Shown here piece by piece: positions 47,290 through 59,418 of a stretch of 64,000 nt of DNA. Both the position numbers and the translations under genes were made by a program. The stretch is taken from the NCBI GenBank assembly GCA_034508935.3, contig CM067449.1:36454812-36518811 (forward strand). Direction: 5' to 3'. Origin of the DNA: Berghia stephanieae. Its lineage: Eukaryota; Mollusca; Gastropoda; Nudibranchia; Aeolidiidae. Positions within the stretch are counted from its first letter, which is position 1. The number at the start of each line of letters is the position of its first letter. The notes under the pieces are model-generated. The model searched no databases. It saw only the letters and a program-made list of their open reading frames with translations, and was not told the origin of the DNA.

Positions 47290-48370
47290 AAAAGGATTGA
47301 GTACGATTTTTTGTAATGCTTTATTCCCCTTCAAACAGGAGTGATGGTGACAATGATACATCTGTGTGTCTTGTTTCTGTCATGAATTCAATCTGTTTAT
47401 ATAGCGTATACATAAACTGTTTACTGTATGCGTCATATTTTGTACATTGTATTTATCATTTTAGTTGCTTATGAAACGCAGGTTTCCACTAATACATATC
47501 TCGTAAACTTTTTCGCATACAATTATGCATATGTTTATTTTATACTTAAATGGTCTCAGGTCACGTATACGTTTTTACTACTTGTGAAATAGAAGCTGTT
47601 CGATGAAAACAATGTTGAACCAACAGCTTTACAATGAAGCCTGCAATCAAAACTTAGGGTACCCTAGAAAACTTTGGAATACGATATCCTTTGGCTGGAC
47701 CTGGGGGGGAGTCCGAAAGCTGACGAAGGACAGAAATTACCGGCGCTCCTTAGGTACTGTTCACCTTATGTGTCAATTAAACACCACAGAATATTAATTA
47801 AGTAAGATTTAACTACTAATTTATTTTGCTATGGTCCGACCACTCCTGAATCATGACCGAACGGGGCTTGTTGTAATTGTCAACAATTTGCGCTAGTTTG
47901 AGAATATTCCAATGCTACAAGTAGCCCATAACAATTTTGGTTATCAGACCCATAAAGGGATTGTATTGTATTGTCATTTTGCTTGTGGTGCAAATATAAG
48001 GAATCTAATCTTTTATTTATCTTTAGGGTTCAAAATTGTTCAGTACAGCCCATATTAAATGTTTGACAATGAGCACAGAATAACAGGCAAAATTTAGAAT
48101 TATATAACTATTTTTTAACAGATTGATACACGACTATTACCCGTTGACTCAAATTATTATTTATAAAATCTGATAGGGCATAATGATCGATTATTTGATC
48201 TTTGGAATCGTCATCTGGCGGTCCTGTTGCTAGATTCATTTGCGCGGACCTATAGATTTTATTACCGGACCGATTTTGATCGTTGATAGCTCAAAAGTTT
48301 CTTTATGGTTTATGTTGATTAGTACAGTAGAATTAATAATAATTCAAATAAATGAGTGTCTGCAATAGCC
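47290..48370. other. No gene recognised
   Basis: AT-rich and non-coding to the eye. Confidence 0.5.
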
Positions 48371-48394
48371 TTCATTTCCTCACAAATCTGTCCC

Positions 48395-48545
48395 TCCAGG
48401 AAAATGCGGCCGCATCGGCATCCGATGCGGCCGCATCCTGTGGCCTTCCGCATCCGACTCCGCATCCGTCAGCAAAAAGCTTAAAATAAAAAAAAAATAA
48501 AAAATTGCCTCTTTTTTTTTCTCTACAGAAAATGTTGGCCTTGTA
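48395..48545. repeat. GATGCGGCCGCATC hairpin segment
   Basis: Two GATGCGGCCGCATC-like palindromes separated by GGCATCC, then CCGCATCCGACTCCGCATCC words. It interrupts or truncates the head of R copy 10 and may be related to the GCGGCCGCAAA elements at 18136 and 19618. Confidence 0.5.
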
Positions 48546-48632
48546 TTTTTTTCCTCGTAAATCATCTCTCTGTTATGTATTATTATATTTGTTATTTTCA
48601 ATGTATAATGTAAGCATTTGAGTGTATTCCTC
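48546..48632 (+). mobile_element. R-family retroposon, copy 10, left part
   Basis: CTCGTAAATCATCTCTCTG to GAGTGTATTCCTC. The sequence resumes at 54446 (TTTGTTGGATTTTGTGCTTG) on the far side of the LTR element, matching the uninterrupted order in copy 6 at 18735-18770. Confidence 0.85.
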
Positions 48633-50533
48633 TGTAACGAAATGCTTCCGTGTAGGCGTCAGTTTACGACAGGATGTACGTCGTCGTAGTATTAGTTGTT
48701 GTTGTTATTGTAATCCCTCTGGAACAACCCTTCTTTTGTTGATACAGGTCGTATCAGATCATGCACCTATGGCCCGGAAGTTTCAATTAAACTACGTAGT
48801 GTGGGTGTTATTGTGAGAAAGGCATCAATCTTGTTTTCTCCGTAAACTTATAAGCAAAGTAGGATCCCTGTATTCTACGGGAGTGACTTTGTTATGGTAT
48901 GGCTTGATTGATATCTCGTAACTATGGGGCTGACGAATTTATTTATCCTTGATATGAGGATGTCCGGTATCAGGATGGGTTGTTGTTGTCCATGATTATG
49001 GAATCTGGGGGAGTTTTAAGGAATTTCAGATGTTTACGGATATGACTAACATCCGGTTGTGTGGGTAGAATTTTGCTTCGTTTGCTTGATTTTTGCCTAT
49101 AAATGCCAGAGTTTTGAGCAGTTTCTTCAGACCACTCAGCGGAGTCTTTTAGGCTCATAGTCTCAAAGAGACCACTCAGCGGAGTCTTTTAGGCTCATTG
49201 TCTCAAAAGAGACCAGGCAGCGGAGTCTTTTAGGCTCATAGTCTCTAAGCGATAACCACAGCGGAGTCTTTTAGGCTCATTTGTTTTAACTCTTGTGTAG
49301 AGTTGGATTAAAGTCTTGTGTAGACTTTGTAGTGCTCAAAGTTCGAGCTGAAACACGTTTTGTGTTAACTCTTGTGTAGAGTGTGATTTAAGTCTTGTGT
49401 AGACTTTGTGGTGCTCAAAGTTTGAGCTGAATCAAGTTGTGTTATAACTCTTGTGTAGAGTTTGATTAAAGTCTTGTGTAGACTTAATTTGTGATTACAA
49501 TAATCTGTTCGGCTCTGGTGAGTTTTTGAATAATATGTTGCGATTACAATTATGATTGTGTTTTGATATCAATATCATAATATCACTTTAAATTTTGATT
49601 CTCAATTAATTAATCAGATAATGAAATTAATTGTGTAATATATTCTTGTTGTAAAGAAAATAAGCTTTTCTTGCTATAAAGCATTATTATTTCATATCTA
49701 CAAAGTAAAGCAATATTAATCAACATTAATAAATTGATTTGTTAAAGTAAAATAATATTTACTCACAAATTAAGTGAGTTCGAATATAGATAGAGTTATA
49801 TTTGTATGATTATCATATTATAACAAAATCATTTTCTTTCTTTAAAGTGAATGAGCCGTTGGAGGCTGGGCTTTAACAAGCCAACTTTAGGCTATACGCT
49901 CATAGCTTGACACTAATAGAAACTGAACATTTGCCTGTTTTATAAGTTACCTGTGAAGAACCATTTGCTTATTTTAATATCAGAACATTGAGAAACAATT
50001 GATCTGTTTATGAATACTGTGAAATCAGAACAATTTCAAGAAGAGACAAATTAACAATATTAGAACAACCTTACAGTTTTTGTTGAATATCAAGGACACT
50101 CTTTTGGCTTTCTTCTACACGTCTGGATTGTGTTTAGTTAGTTAGTTAATTATTAGTTGCCTGTATGACTGTGATGGTTGCAACCTATCTGTGAGATTGT
50201 CTGATGTGGTAGCGGTTTGGTAAAGTATTGATAATTAATTGATTTAATTATATATTTTCATATCGCTTTCATATCATATTCATCATCACACCATCTCCAT
50301 CAATTTGTCATCCATCCATTTGATTTCATACTTATTACATCTATCATTTCATCGTCATATCTCATAATATCTTTGTTATATTGTAATAAAATATATCTTC
50401 ATTTAGCTTCAAAACCTTTATCAACGTATTGTGTTTGGTTATTGATCGGTGTCGTAGCTTGAATATAGCACACATAAACAAGGTTGCAAACTGCGCTACA
50501 TAAGCATACGGTTTACGTGCGCACTTTGTGACA
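48633..50533 (+). repeat. 5' LTR (1,901 bp)
   Basis: TG...CA bounded. It contains four copies of a ~50-bp unit with CAGCGGAGTCTTTTAGGCTC (49135-49285) and three copies of a ~70-bp unit with AACTCTTGTGTAGAGT and AGTCTTGTGTAGACTT (49290-49490). Minisatellites in U3 or R are common in long LTRs. Confidence 0.92.
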
Positions 50534-50537
50534 TAAT

Positions 50538-50556
50538 TTGGTGTCAGAAGTGGGAT
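50538..50556 (+). promoter_or_regulatory. Putative primer-binding site
   Basis: TTTGGTGTCAGAAGTGGGA starts 4-5 bp after the 5' LTR, the usual place for the tRNA primer site. I did not determine which tRNA it matches. Confidence 0.65.
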
Positions 50557-50975
50557 TCTTATTGTTGTGCATTCAAGAGACATCGCGACCAAACAATTGT
50601 TGAGACAGGTTAGGGAGTTGTTTCAAACTTGAGATAGATACTATCTTTGAGCTTAAAGCAAATTGGTATCCATTTAATGGTTATAAGACTGTCATTATAC
50701 GCAAGGTGTAATACAAGTTATTCTGGTAATTTTCACTTGTTCGGTTATACGTTGTCAGTCATCTGTCATAGTGATACGGATCACTGACTTAGCGCGAAAG
50801 CGGTACTCGCGCTGTGAAGCCTCCATTGTCCCCCCTCTCCCTTTTGTAAGGAACGAAGGTGGTTGTTGGGGTAATTTGATTCCGTGTAGGAATCTGGGTG
50901 AAGATTGTGTTGGTCCCGTGTGAGGATCTGTATTAAATCATTTTTTTGACTCTCTATGCACATATAGTAAGTCAA

Positions 50976-51600
50976 GGTATTGATTCTGAGAGAGAATCTG
51001 GGTGAAGATATTTTATTGATTCTAAGAAAGAATCTGGGTGAAGATATTTTGTTGATTCTAAGAAAGAATCTGGGTGAGGATGTTTTGTTGATTCTAAGAG
51101 AGAATCTGGGTGAAGATATTTTGTTGATTCTAAGGAAGAATCTGGGTGAAGACATTTTGTTGATTCTGTGTAAGAATCTGGGTGAAGATATTTTGTTGAT
51201 TCTAAGAAAGAATCTGGGTGAAGATATTTTGTTGATTCTGAGAGAGAATCTGGGTGAAGATATTTTGTTGATTCTGAGAGAGAATCTGGGTGAAGACATT
51301 TTGTTGATTCTAAGAAAGAATCTGGGTGAAGATATTTTGTTGATTCTGAGAGAGAATCTGGGTGAAGACATTTTGTTGATTCTAAGAAAGAATCTGGGTG
51401 AAGATATTTTGTTGATTCTAAGAGAGAATCTGGGTGAAGATATTTTGTTGATTCTAAGAGAGAATCTGGGTGAAGATATTTTGTTGATTCTAAGAAAGAA
51501 TCTGGGTGAAGATATTTTGTTGATTCTGAGAAAGAATCTGGGTGAAGATAGTTTTTATGATTCCGTGTGGGGAATCTGGGTGAAGCTATTTTGTTGATTC
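50976..51600 (+). repeat. 36-bp minisatellite in the LTR element
   Basis: About 17 copies of a 36-bp unit containing TTGTTGATTCTAAGAAAGAA and TCTGGGTGAAGATAT. The period is a multiple of three, so a plus-strand frame repeats DILLILRKNLGE throughout. Related, longer-spaced GAATCTGGGTGAAG units continue to about 51900. It lies in the leader between the primer site and the gag-like frame. Confidence 0.9.
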
Positions 51601-52030
51601 CGTGTGAGGAATCTGGGTGAAGCTATTGTGTTGATTCCGTGTGGGGAATCTGGGTGAAGCGTTGGTTCCGTGTGAGGACCTGTATTAAATCAGTTGTTTT
51701 GACTCTAATATACGTCTATATTAAGTCAATGTTTTGATTCTGTGTAGGAATCTGGGTGAAGCGTTGGTTCTGTGTTAGGACCTGTAGTAAATTTGTTTTG
51801 ATTCTATATTTGAGTCTATATATAGATCAATGTTGAATTCCGTGTAGGAATCGGTATTAATTGCCTGTTTTGAATCTGTTTTGGGATCTATATTGACCGC
51901 ATATCGTTAATAAGGTTACTTGTAATACCACTTTATTCTACGTGAAAGTAACATTTACGGCAACAGTGTCGATAAACATATTGAAGTTTGTTTATTTGAA
52001 TTTGAATTGGTTTGATTAATTGTCTTAGAG

Positions 52031-52459
52031 ATGGATGTGGAAAGATTAATTAAACCTGGAGAAAAATTGGAGTTAAGGGGTGAAGATCTCCGTGCTTGGG
52101 TGACAGCCCAGTTACAAGAAGATGAAGAGAGAAAAGAGAAGGAGAGAGAACGTGCCAAAGAAGAGGAGGAGATAAGCAGAGCACGAGCTCAAAGGCAAGA
52201 AGCTCTGATGGAGAAAGAGCTTGAACTGCTTAGGTTAAAGTCGGAGTGTCAGGCTTCCTCCAACAACGACAGTATGACAAGTGACATTCGATCATTTACT
52301 CATGCTCCCACTGTTAAGAGTCCTCGACTTCCATGTTTTGACGAAAACAAGGATCATGAACCACCGAAATGCATGACACACGGCAAGGTGGAGTTGAAGT
52401 GTGGATGTGTGATGCCGATGTTGTCTGTTGAAGGAAGGGACAACCATGAGCCCAAATAA
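52031..52459 (+). other. Gag-like frame in the LTR element
   Basis: A 142-codon frame starting MDVERLIKPGEKLELRGEDL with a charged coiled-coil-like stretch (residues ~30-75, rich in E, K and R) and VKSPRLPCFDENKD, which resembles the N-terminal part of Gypsy-group Gag proteins. Treated as a remnant. Confidence 0.55.
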
Positions 52460-52539
52460 TTGTCGAGATCGATGTGATCTTGAGGCATTTCGATGATCTA
52501 ACTAAATGTTGTACCAAATTTAGTCTTAGGGGGGAGATA

Positions 52540-54440
52540 TGTAACGAAATGCTTCCGTGTAGGCGTCAGTTTACGACAGGATGTACGTCGTCGTAGTATT
52601 AGTTGTTGTTGTTATTGTAATCCCTCTGGAACAACCCTTCTTTTGTTGATACAGGTCGTATCAGATCATGCACCTATGGCCCGGAAGTTTCAATTAAACT
52701 ACGTAGTGTGGGTGTTATTGTGAGAAAGGCATCAATCTTGTTTTCTCCGTAAACTTATAAGCAAAGTAGGATCCCTGTATTCTACGGGAGTGACTTTGTT
52801 ATGGTATGGCTTGATTGATATCTCGTAACTATGGGGCTGACGAATTTATTTATCCTTGATATGAGGATGTCCGGTATCAGGATGGGTTGTTGTTGTCCAT
52901 GATTATGGAATCTGGGGGAGTTTTAAGGAATTTCAGATGTTTACGGATATGACTAACATCCGGTTGTGTGGGTAGAATTTTGCTTCGTTTGCTTGATTTT
53001 TGCCTATAAATGCCAGAGTTTTGAGCAGTTTCTTCAGACCACTCAGCGGAGTCTTTTAGGCTCATAGTCTCAAAGAGACCACTCAGCGGAGTCTTTTAGG
53101 CTCATTGTCTCAAAAGAGACCAGGCAGCGGAGTCTTTTAGGCTCATAGTCTCTAAGCGATAACCACAGCGGAGTCTTTTAGGCTCATTTGTTTTAACTCT
53201 TGTGTAGAGTTGGATTAAAGTCTTGTGTAGACTTTGTAGTGCTCAAAGTTCGAGCTGAAACACGTTTTGTGTTAACTCTTGTGTAGAGTGTGATTTAAGT
53301 CTTGTGTAGACTTTGTGGTGCTCAAAGTTTGAGCTGAATCAAGTTGTGTTATAACTCTTGTGTAGAGTTTGATTAAAGTCTTGTGTAGACTTAATTTGTG
53401 ATTACAATAATCTGTTCGGCTCTGGTGAGTTTTTGAATAATATGTTGCGATTACAATTATGATTGTGTTTTGATATCAATATCATAATATCACTTTAAAT
53501 TTTGATTCTCAATTAATTAATCAGATAATGAAATTAATTGTGTAATATATTCTTGTTGTAAAGAAAATAAGCTTTTCTTGCTATAAAGCATTATTATTTC
53601 ATATCTACAAAGTAAAGCAATATTAATCAACATTAATAAATTGATTTGTTAAAGTAAAATAATATTTACTCACAAATTAAGTGAGTTCGAATATAGATAG
53701 AGTTATATTTGTATGATTATCATATTATAACAAAATCATTTTCTTTCTTTAAAGTGAATGAGCCGTTGGAGGCTGGGCTTTAACAAGCCAACTTTAGGCT
53801 ATACGCTCATAGCTTGACACTAATAGAAACTGAACATTTGCCTGTTTTATAAGTTACCTGTGAAGAACCATTTGCTTATTTTAATATCAGAACATTGAGA
53901 AACAATTGATCTGTTTATGAATACTGTGAAATCAGAACAATTTCAAGAAGAGACAAATTAACAATATTAGAACAACCTTACAGTTTTTGTTGAATATCAA
54001 GGACACTCTTTTGGCTTTCTTCTACACGTCTGGATTGTGTTTAGTTAGTTAGTTAATTATTAGTTGCCTGTATGACTGTGATGGTTGCAACCTATCTGTG
54101 AGATTGTCTGATGTGGTAGCGGTTTGGTAAAGTATTGATAATTAATTGATTTAATTATATATTTTCATATCGCTTTCATATCATATTCATCATCACACCA
54201 TCTCCATCAATTTGTCATCCATCCATTTGATTTCATACTTATTACATCTATCATTTCATCTTCATATCTCATAATATCTTTGTTATATTGTAATAAAATA
54301 TATCTTCATTTAGCTTCAAAACCTTTATCAACGTATTGTGTTTGGTTATTGATCGGTGTCGTAGCTTGAATATAGCACACATAAACAAGGTTGCAAACTG
54401 CGCTACATAAGCATACGGTTTACGTGCGCACTTTGTGACA
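52540..54440 (+). repeat. 3' LTR (1,901 bp)
   Basis: Same length and boundaries as the 5' LTR and almost identical to it. Directly followed by the TCCTC duplication and the rest of R copy 10. Confidence 0.92.
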
Positions 54441-54445
54441 TCCTC

Positions 54446-54690
54446 TTTGTTGGATTTTGTGCTTGTGTCCGGATGAAACTTATAGATGATCTCAAACTAT
54501 GTAAATTGGTGGTATGCTCTTGGAATCTACATCTGATCCCGATTTGTTCCTAGTTCCCCTATGTCTTACTTTTTCTTGGGTGCTTTATTAATTGTAATTC
54601 TAGAACTTTTTACTATCCCATTTTCTTCCTCTTTACTGGCGCTGATATGACCTTAATGTGTTGCAAGCGCAGTAAGACCCTAAAAAATAC
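54446..54690 (+). mobile_element. R-family retroposon, copy 10, right part
   Basis: TTTGTTGGATTTTGTGCTTG through TGTTGCAAGCGCAGTAAGAC with an AAAAAATACAAG tail. It continues copy 10 from 48632. Confidence 0.85.
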
Positions 54691-54779
54691 AAGCAATAGT
54701 ATATATTTCTGCTTTTTAGTCGTTTTTAATGAAGATGTAGCTTTTAAACCTATCAGTATTCATATTTATTGTGAAAATT

Positions 54780-54950
54780 AGATTTTTGGGGGTGCAAAAG
54801 CACGCAAGAACATGCACAAATGTCGGATTTTTGGCATAATTTATGGCATAATTTCGAATTTATGGCATAATTTTCCTTTTTTTTTTTTGGCATAATATTG
54901 GCATAATTTTGCCCCAAATATGGCATAATTCCGCGGGGACAGACAAATAT
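54780..54950. repeat. GGCATAATTT repeats
   Basis: Six or seven TTTGGCATAATTT words within 140 bp and a CCGCGGGGACAG edge. This resembles the subterminal repeats of the hAT-type elements at 1451 and 20602, so it may be a fragment of such an element. Confidence 0.45.
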
Positions 54951-55376
54951 AGTGGTTTCTCCACGACTATGTATAAATAAACTTATCAATAATTATGAAA
55001 ATATGCAACGCAGTATCAATTTAGATAGATAGTTTTATTGTAAGAAAACAGGTAAGCAATTTATGTAGATTTTTACTTAAAAACAACAATAAATGCATTT
55101 CTTTATGATGCCGCTATGATGTCATGGCGTCTGAGACGTTTTAAAAATCCGTGTTATGTTTATGTCTTGTCCGATACGATAAGGATGAAAGAGGTTGGCG
55201 TCAGGTCAAATTTCATCTTGTGTATAGACTCAGCAATAGGTACCGTTCATGAATAACAGTACATTTATGCTGTTGGTTGCATGGTCGCATCCGCTGGTTG
55301 AAATCGTATTTTGAACATCGGTACAGTTAACGTCTCCAACAAATATATTAGAGCATCTGTGAATGATAAGTAGTGA

Positions 55377-55383
55377 TGATGAA

Positions 55384-55452
<69 letters not shown>

Positions 55453-55546
55453 AATGATGAGGAGGAGGAGGAGAATAATGATGGTAATAACGATTAGTAT
55501 AAGAAAGAGGTGATGAAGGAGGAAATAATGATGGTAATGACGACTC

Positions 55547-55602
<56 letters not shown>

Positions 55603-55625
55603 CTTATGATGATGATGATGACGAC

Positions 55626-55665
<40 letters not shown>

Positions 55666-55667
55666 TA
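55377..55667. repeat. (GAT)n compound microsatellite
   Basis: Two GAT blocks (about 55377-55440 and 55545-55667) separated by GAGGAG and AATGATGG sequence. Confidence 0.95.
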
Positions 55668-55669
55668 AG

Positions 55670-58600
55670 ATCAGGTGACCGCAAAAAAGAAGGCTTAAAT
55701 AATTTTACTGTTAATGGAAAAAGTCAGACAATTCTTTAAATAGTTTAAGATGTGTGCGTGGGTATCATTTGTACTTGAAATAGCATGAATTGTAGATTTC
55801 ATTACTTTTTGGATAATAAAGAAATAAGTTTGCCACAGAGGGCGCGTTCCTAACGTTTATGTCGGACAAGCGAAATTTCTAATCGAAGCATGAAGTGAAC
55901 TATCTGCTTCATCTGTATTGTTTACAAAAAACAATATTGTAATCTGGGCATTGCTTGCAATAATAACAATTTAATGTATGTCCTCATTGAGTTAAGATAA
56001 CGTGACCACTTAACAAATAATGTTTCAAGGATATTTTACAGGATATGGACAATTTCTAGTCAGATTTTTAATAAGTGGCGCGTCTTTTTCTAGTTTTTTC
56101 TCAGCTGTCCCTTAAAGCACAGCTGCAAAAATTCATATGAACCTCTGGATCATTTTGTCTTAATTATAAAATATTTTAAAATAAATTTTAAAACAACAGG
56201 AAAGGATTTCGCTTATGACAACTATATTAAAATCGATAACTGGTAAGGATCAGAACTCATAGATGATATACAGTATCAACATTATGACTTTTCAGCTTCT
56301 GATGTACCTGATATATCTGAATATGAAGAAACAAATGGCAATCCTTAACTGTCAGACACATCTACATTTTATAACTATCAATATACATTACTGATGAAAA
56401 CGAATGAAAGTGAACATTACGCGCTTCCAACAATATTTTGATATCAAACTTTTAAGAAATAGCTTGTATTTATGCCAAAGGCGATTACATACATTTGATG
56501 CAGAATGGTAAAAAGTAGAATTTCATCAATTTATGGTTCAGTGTTTCCACAAATATGTAATGTGTTCAACAACATCAATCGTACTGGGCACATCAATCAT
56601 CCCATTCTGTAAGATAACACGCGAATCTCAGGGTTGATTGGAAATTCCAATTCCATCGCAGTCCTTTTTAATCACTTATCGATAGATACACGTAGATTTC
56701 TTTCGCAGCTTTAAAGAGTGGAACCGATATCGTATCGTTTAAGAGTTCATTGTCTTTGAAAAATTTTAAAATGCTGTGTGAAACGTCATGCATAAATACA
56801 ATTTTTCAGAGTTATATAATTAGCATTCATAGTAAAATTGACAATTTTGAGTATATAAACACTATTTCAAATGATTTAAAGCTAGAGATTTCATATCGGT
56901 CATTAGTAATTGCGACATGATTGTAGTGATCTATTTCTAATCCCTCCTAACTTTCTCGGGATTTTAAATAACTCAATCCATATTTTCTCACACCGCGGCT
57001 AGATACTTTTATTACCCCTACATAATTTACAATTACAAGAACGTTGAAGTATGACACTGAATAAATTAATGACCAGCCGAGGGATGAGCGATGCCATATG
57101 GCTGCATAATTAGTCGACCAGTCCGGCAGATCAAAGCGGCAGTAAAATTATATTGACTATGACGCGTTAATTTATTACCTTATAGACTAGCAGGAATCGT
57201 ATACGAAAATATGATTGGATTCGACTAATTGATCAGAAAACTTCTGGCTCTGACGAATCCAGGAACATCATTGGTTTCTGGGATTGATGAAACTCCGGTT
57301 ATATTTCTATATAAACAAATACTCAGCTAAAATTCGGCCTTTATCTCATTCCATCACTCTAATATGCTAGTATGGTAATCAACTTGAAATTCTATTTAGC
57401 GGAAAATACTGAAAATACAAGGGTATGAATAATACTATTAATTGTATAGATGTGAGCTTAAATTATGTTATAATATAAATAACAGAAATCGATAGCTCAT
57501 GTTATTAACAGAAATTGATAACTCACGTTATTATAAACGAAAATATTTCATTCACTTTCAATATCTATATATAGATATATTATTGTGTATGTGTGTATGT
57601 ATGCCTTTCAAATGAATGTATTACATTTATATGAATTACGTTTACAAATGTGCTATCGCTAATTCACGATGATATCATTATTATGTATTTATATGTATTG
57701 ACTATCATGCTCTAATTGTTACTTATCTTTCCCCATTCCACTAACCTACCTGTATCCCGTTAATTAAGGATGACGACCAACAAAATTTAGATCAGTGATG
57801 ATGTCAAGGGTTTGTTAATTGCAAATCCCTACGACTTCACTGCTTGTAAGGAAAACAAACATTTTGCAACTAGTCAAAGATTTGTTCCTGTATATTGAAA
57901 TATCTGGTTGCCCCATAATCAACCATCTGGATACCCCTTAAGCGACCAATTGGTTACACGTGATCCAGAGTTGAAGCTATCAAGTGACCCACTGGGACAA
58001 CCGGAGAATGACTAAGAGGCTCCTCTATGTAATAAACAGGAGAACCATCCCTAGCGCCGCCACCAGTCATAGGATGATCGCCACCAGTCACACCCAACCT
58101 CTACCAATTATAATAATTTGAGAAACGGAAAAGTGAAGAAAGGGAAATTAACTACCCATAGCCTAACTTTATTTAATTTAAAATGTACTATTATTCTTTT
58201 AGTTTATTATGTATTAACGTGTTATTGTGTGAGGCTATTCTGTTGACTTATATTAAAGCATTTCTGCTTTAACGGGGATTAATACTTTCCGTCTGAACCT
58301 ATCTATCCCTATATATGACGTGTCAAAATCTACCACTATTTCCACCACCTATGTCTTTACGTTAAAAATGTCCTTACTATCTGCCGAGTTGCCAGGAACT
58401 TTAACACAACAATAACGACTTATGTCTTTGGGGAAATTCTTAGTTAAAGCGCGTTGCTTTTATTCGGAAACTAGTATGACGTAAACTCATAATCACTTGC
58501 AGGAACAACCGTGTCAGCATGAGATATTTTTTAGGAAATCGGATGAATTCATCTCAAATTTTGTGGTGCGCAACTTGTTTACATATTTAACAGTGTAAAA

Positions 58601-59418
58601 TCTCTAATTTTACGACAACGGTTTTACACCAGTATTTTTATAGGTCATAAAGAGAAAAAATTTTTTGATAGAGCATCAATAGGGTCCGAAAATCTATATA
58701 TTCAGTGAAGACAAATTGATTCGGAGGTTGACGCAAATTTTCACAACTTTTGTAGAGAGACAGCTGAGAAAAACTAGAAAAACACGCGCCATAAATAATA
58801 AGTCTGACTATAGTTGCGGATACTTTTTCGACGCTCTTTTCGCTGATGTCTTCATTCAGAAAGTTGATAAAATACGTTTTCAACTTGAAGTCTACTATGT
58901 AGTCTTCAGAGTTTTGATCCGCCGATCGTGAAAATCGGGACTTCAGAGGTTTGATCCACTGACCATGGATATGATGTCACCCACCGCCTCCAATCGGTAT
59001 TATGTTGGGGTGAAGCAAGTGCCGAAAAGTGTATTTAGCTTTGGTGTCATTTATTTGGATGACCCGCAACGAGGAAAAAAACGCGAAAATATGGGACGCT
59101 TTTTCGGCATTTTTTTTCGACCTTTGGTTGTATCTTGCGTAGTAAGTGGATTAAAAGATTGAAACTTGAAGAGCAAATTAGGATGGTGTTTTGTAAAATA
59201 GGGAAAAGTACTAGTCATATTCATATGAAATTTTACAACCAAAAAGAAGAAATGTTCATGTATTACCTTGTCAGCGACAAAACCTCCACGCCCGGTAGTT
59301 TTAGAAATATTGTACTCCAAAGAGTAAAACTCTATTTTTAACGGTCTTCTGGTAATCGCACGAATTTTGTCGCTTGACATAATCTAAAATAACCTTTTTT
59401 CTAACTGTGTGCCAACTT
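55670..59418. other. No gene recognised
   Basis: 3.7 kb of AT-rich DNA. The short frames near 58638-59380 lack family motifs. This is the longest stretch in the window without a recognisable repeat, so it may hold single-copy regulatory or intronic DNA. Confidence 0.45.

Larger units (their letters stand above)
48633..54440 (+). mobile_element. LTR retrotransposon, young, largely non-coding
   Basis: A fossil-type entry. Two direct LTRs of 1,901 bp each (48633-50533 and 52540-54440) begin TGTAACGAAATG and end TTTGTGACA. By eye they differ at about one position, so the insertion is recent. A 5-bp duplication TCCTC flanks the element (48628-48632, 54441-54445). Next to the 5' LTR is a primer-binding-like TTGGTGTCAGAAGTGGGA, and before the 3' LTR a purine tract TTAGGGGGGAGATA. 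The 2-kb interior holds a 36-bp repeat array and a short gag-like frame; no RT, RNase H or integrase is seen. It looks like a non-autonomous (LARD-like) member of the Gypsy group. Confidence 0.92.

Noticed and set aside
52031-52459. The 142-codon coiled-coil frame as a host gene
   Set aside because: It lies between two near-identical LTRs and resembles a Gypsy Gag N-terminus.
58638-59380. Overlapping short frames on both strands as small genes
   Set aside because: No family motif, no start or splice context, and overlapping frames on opposite strands.
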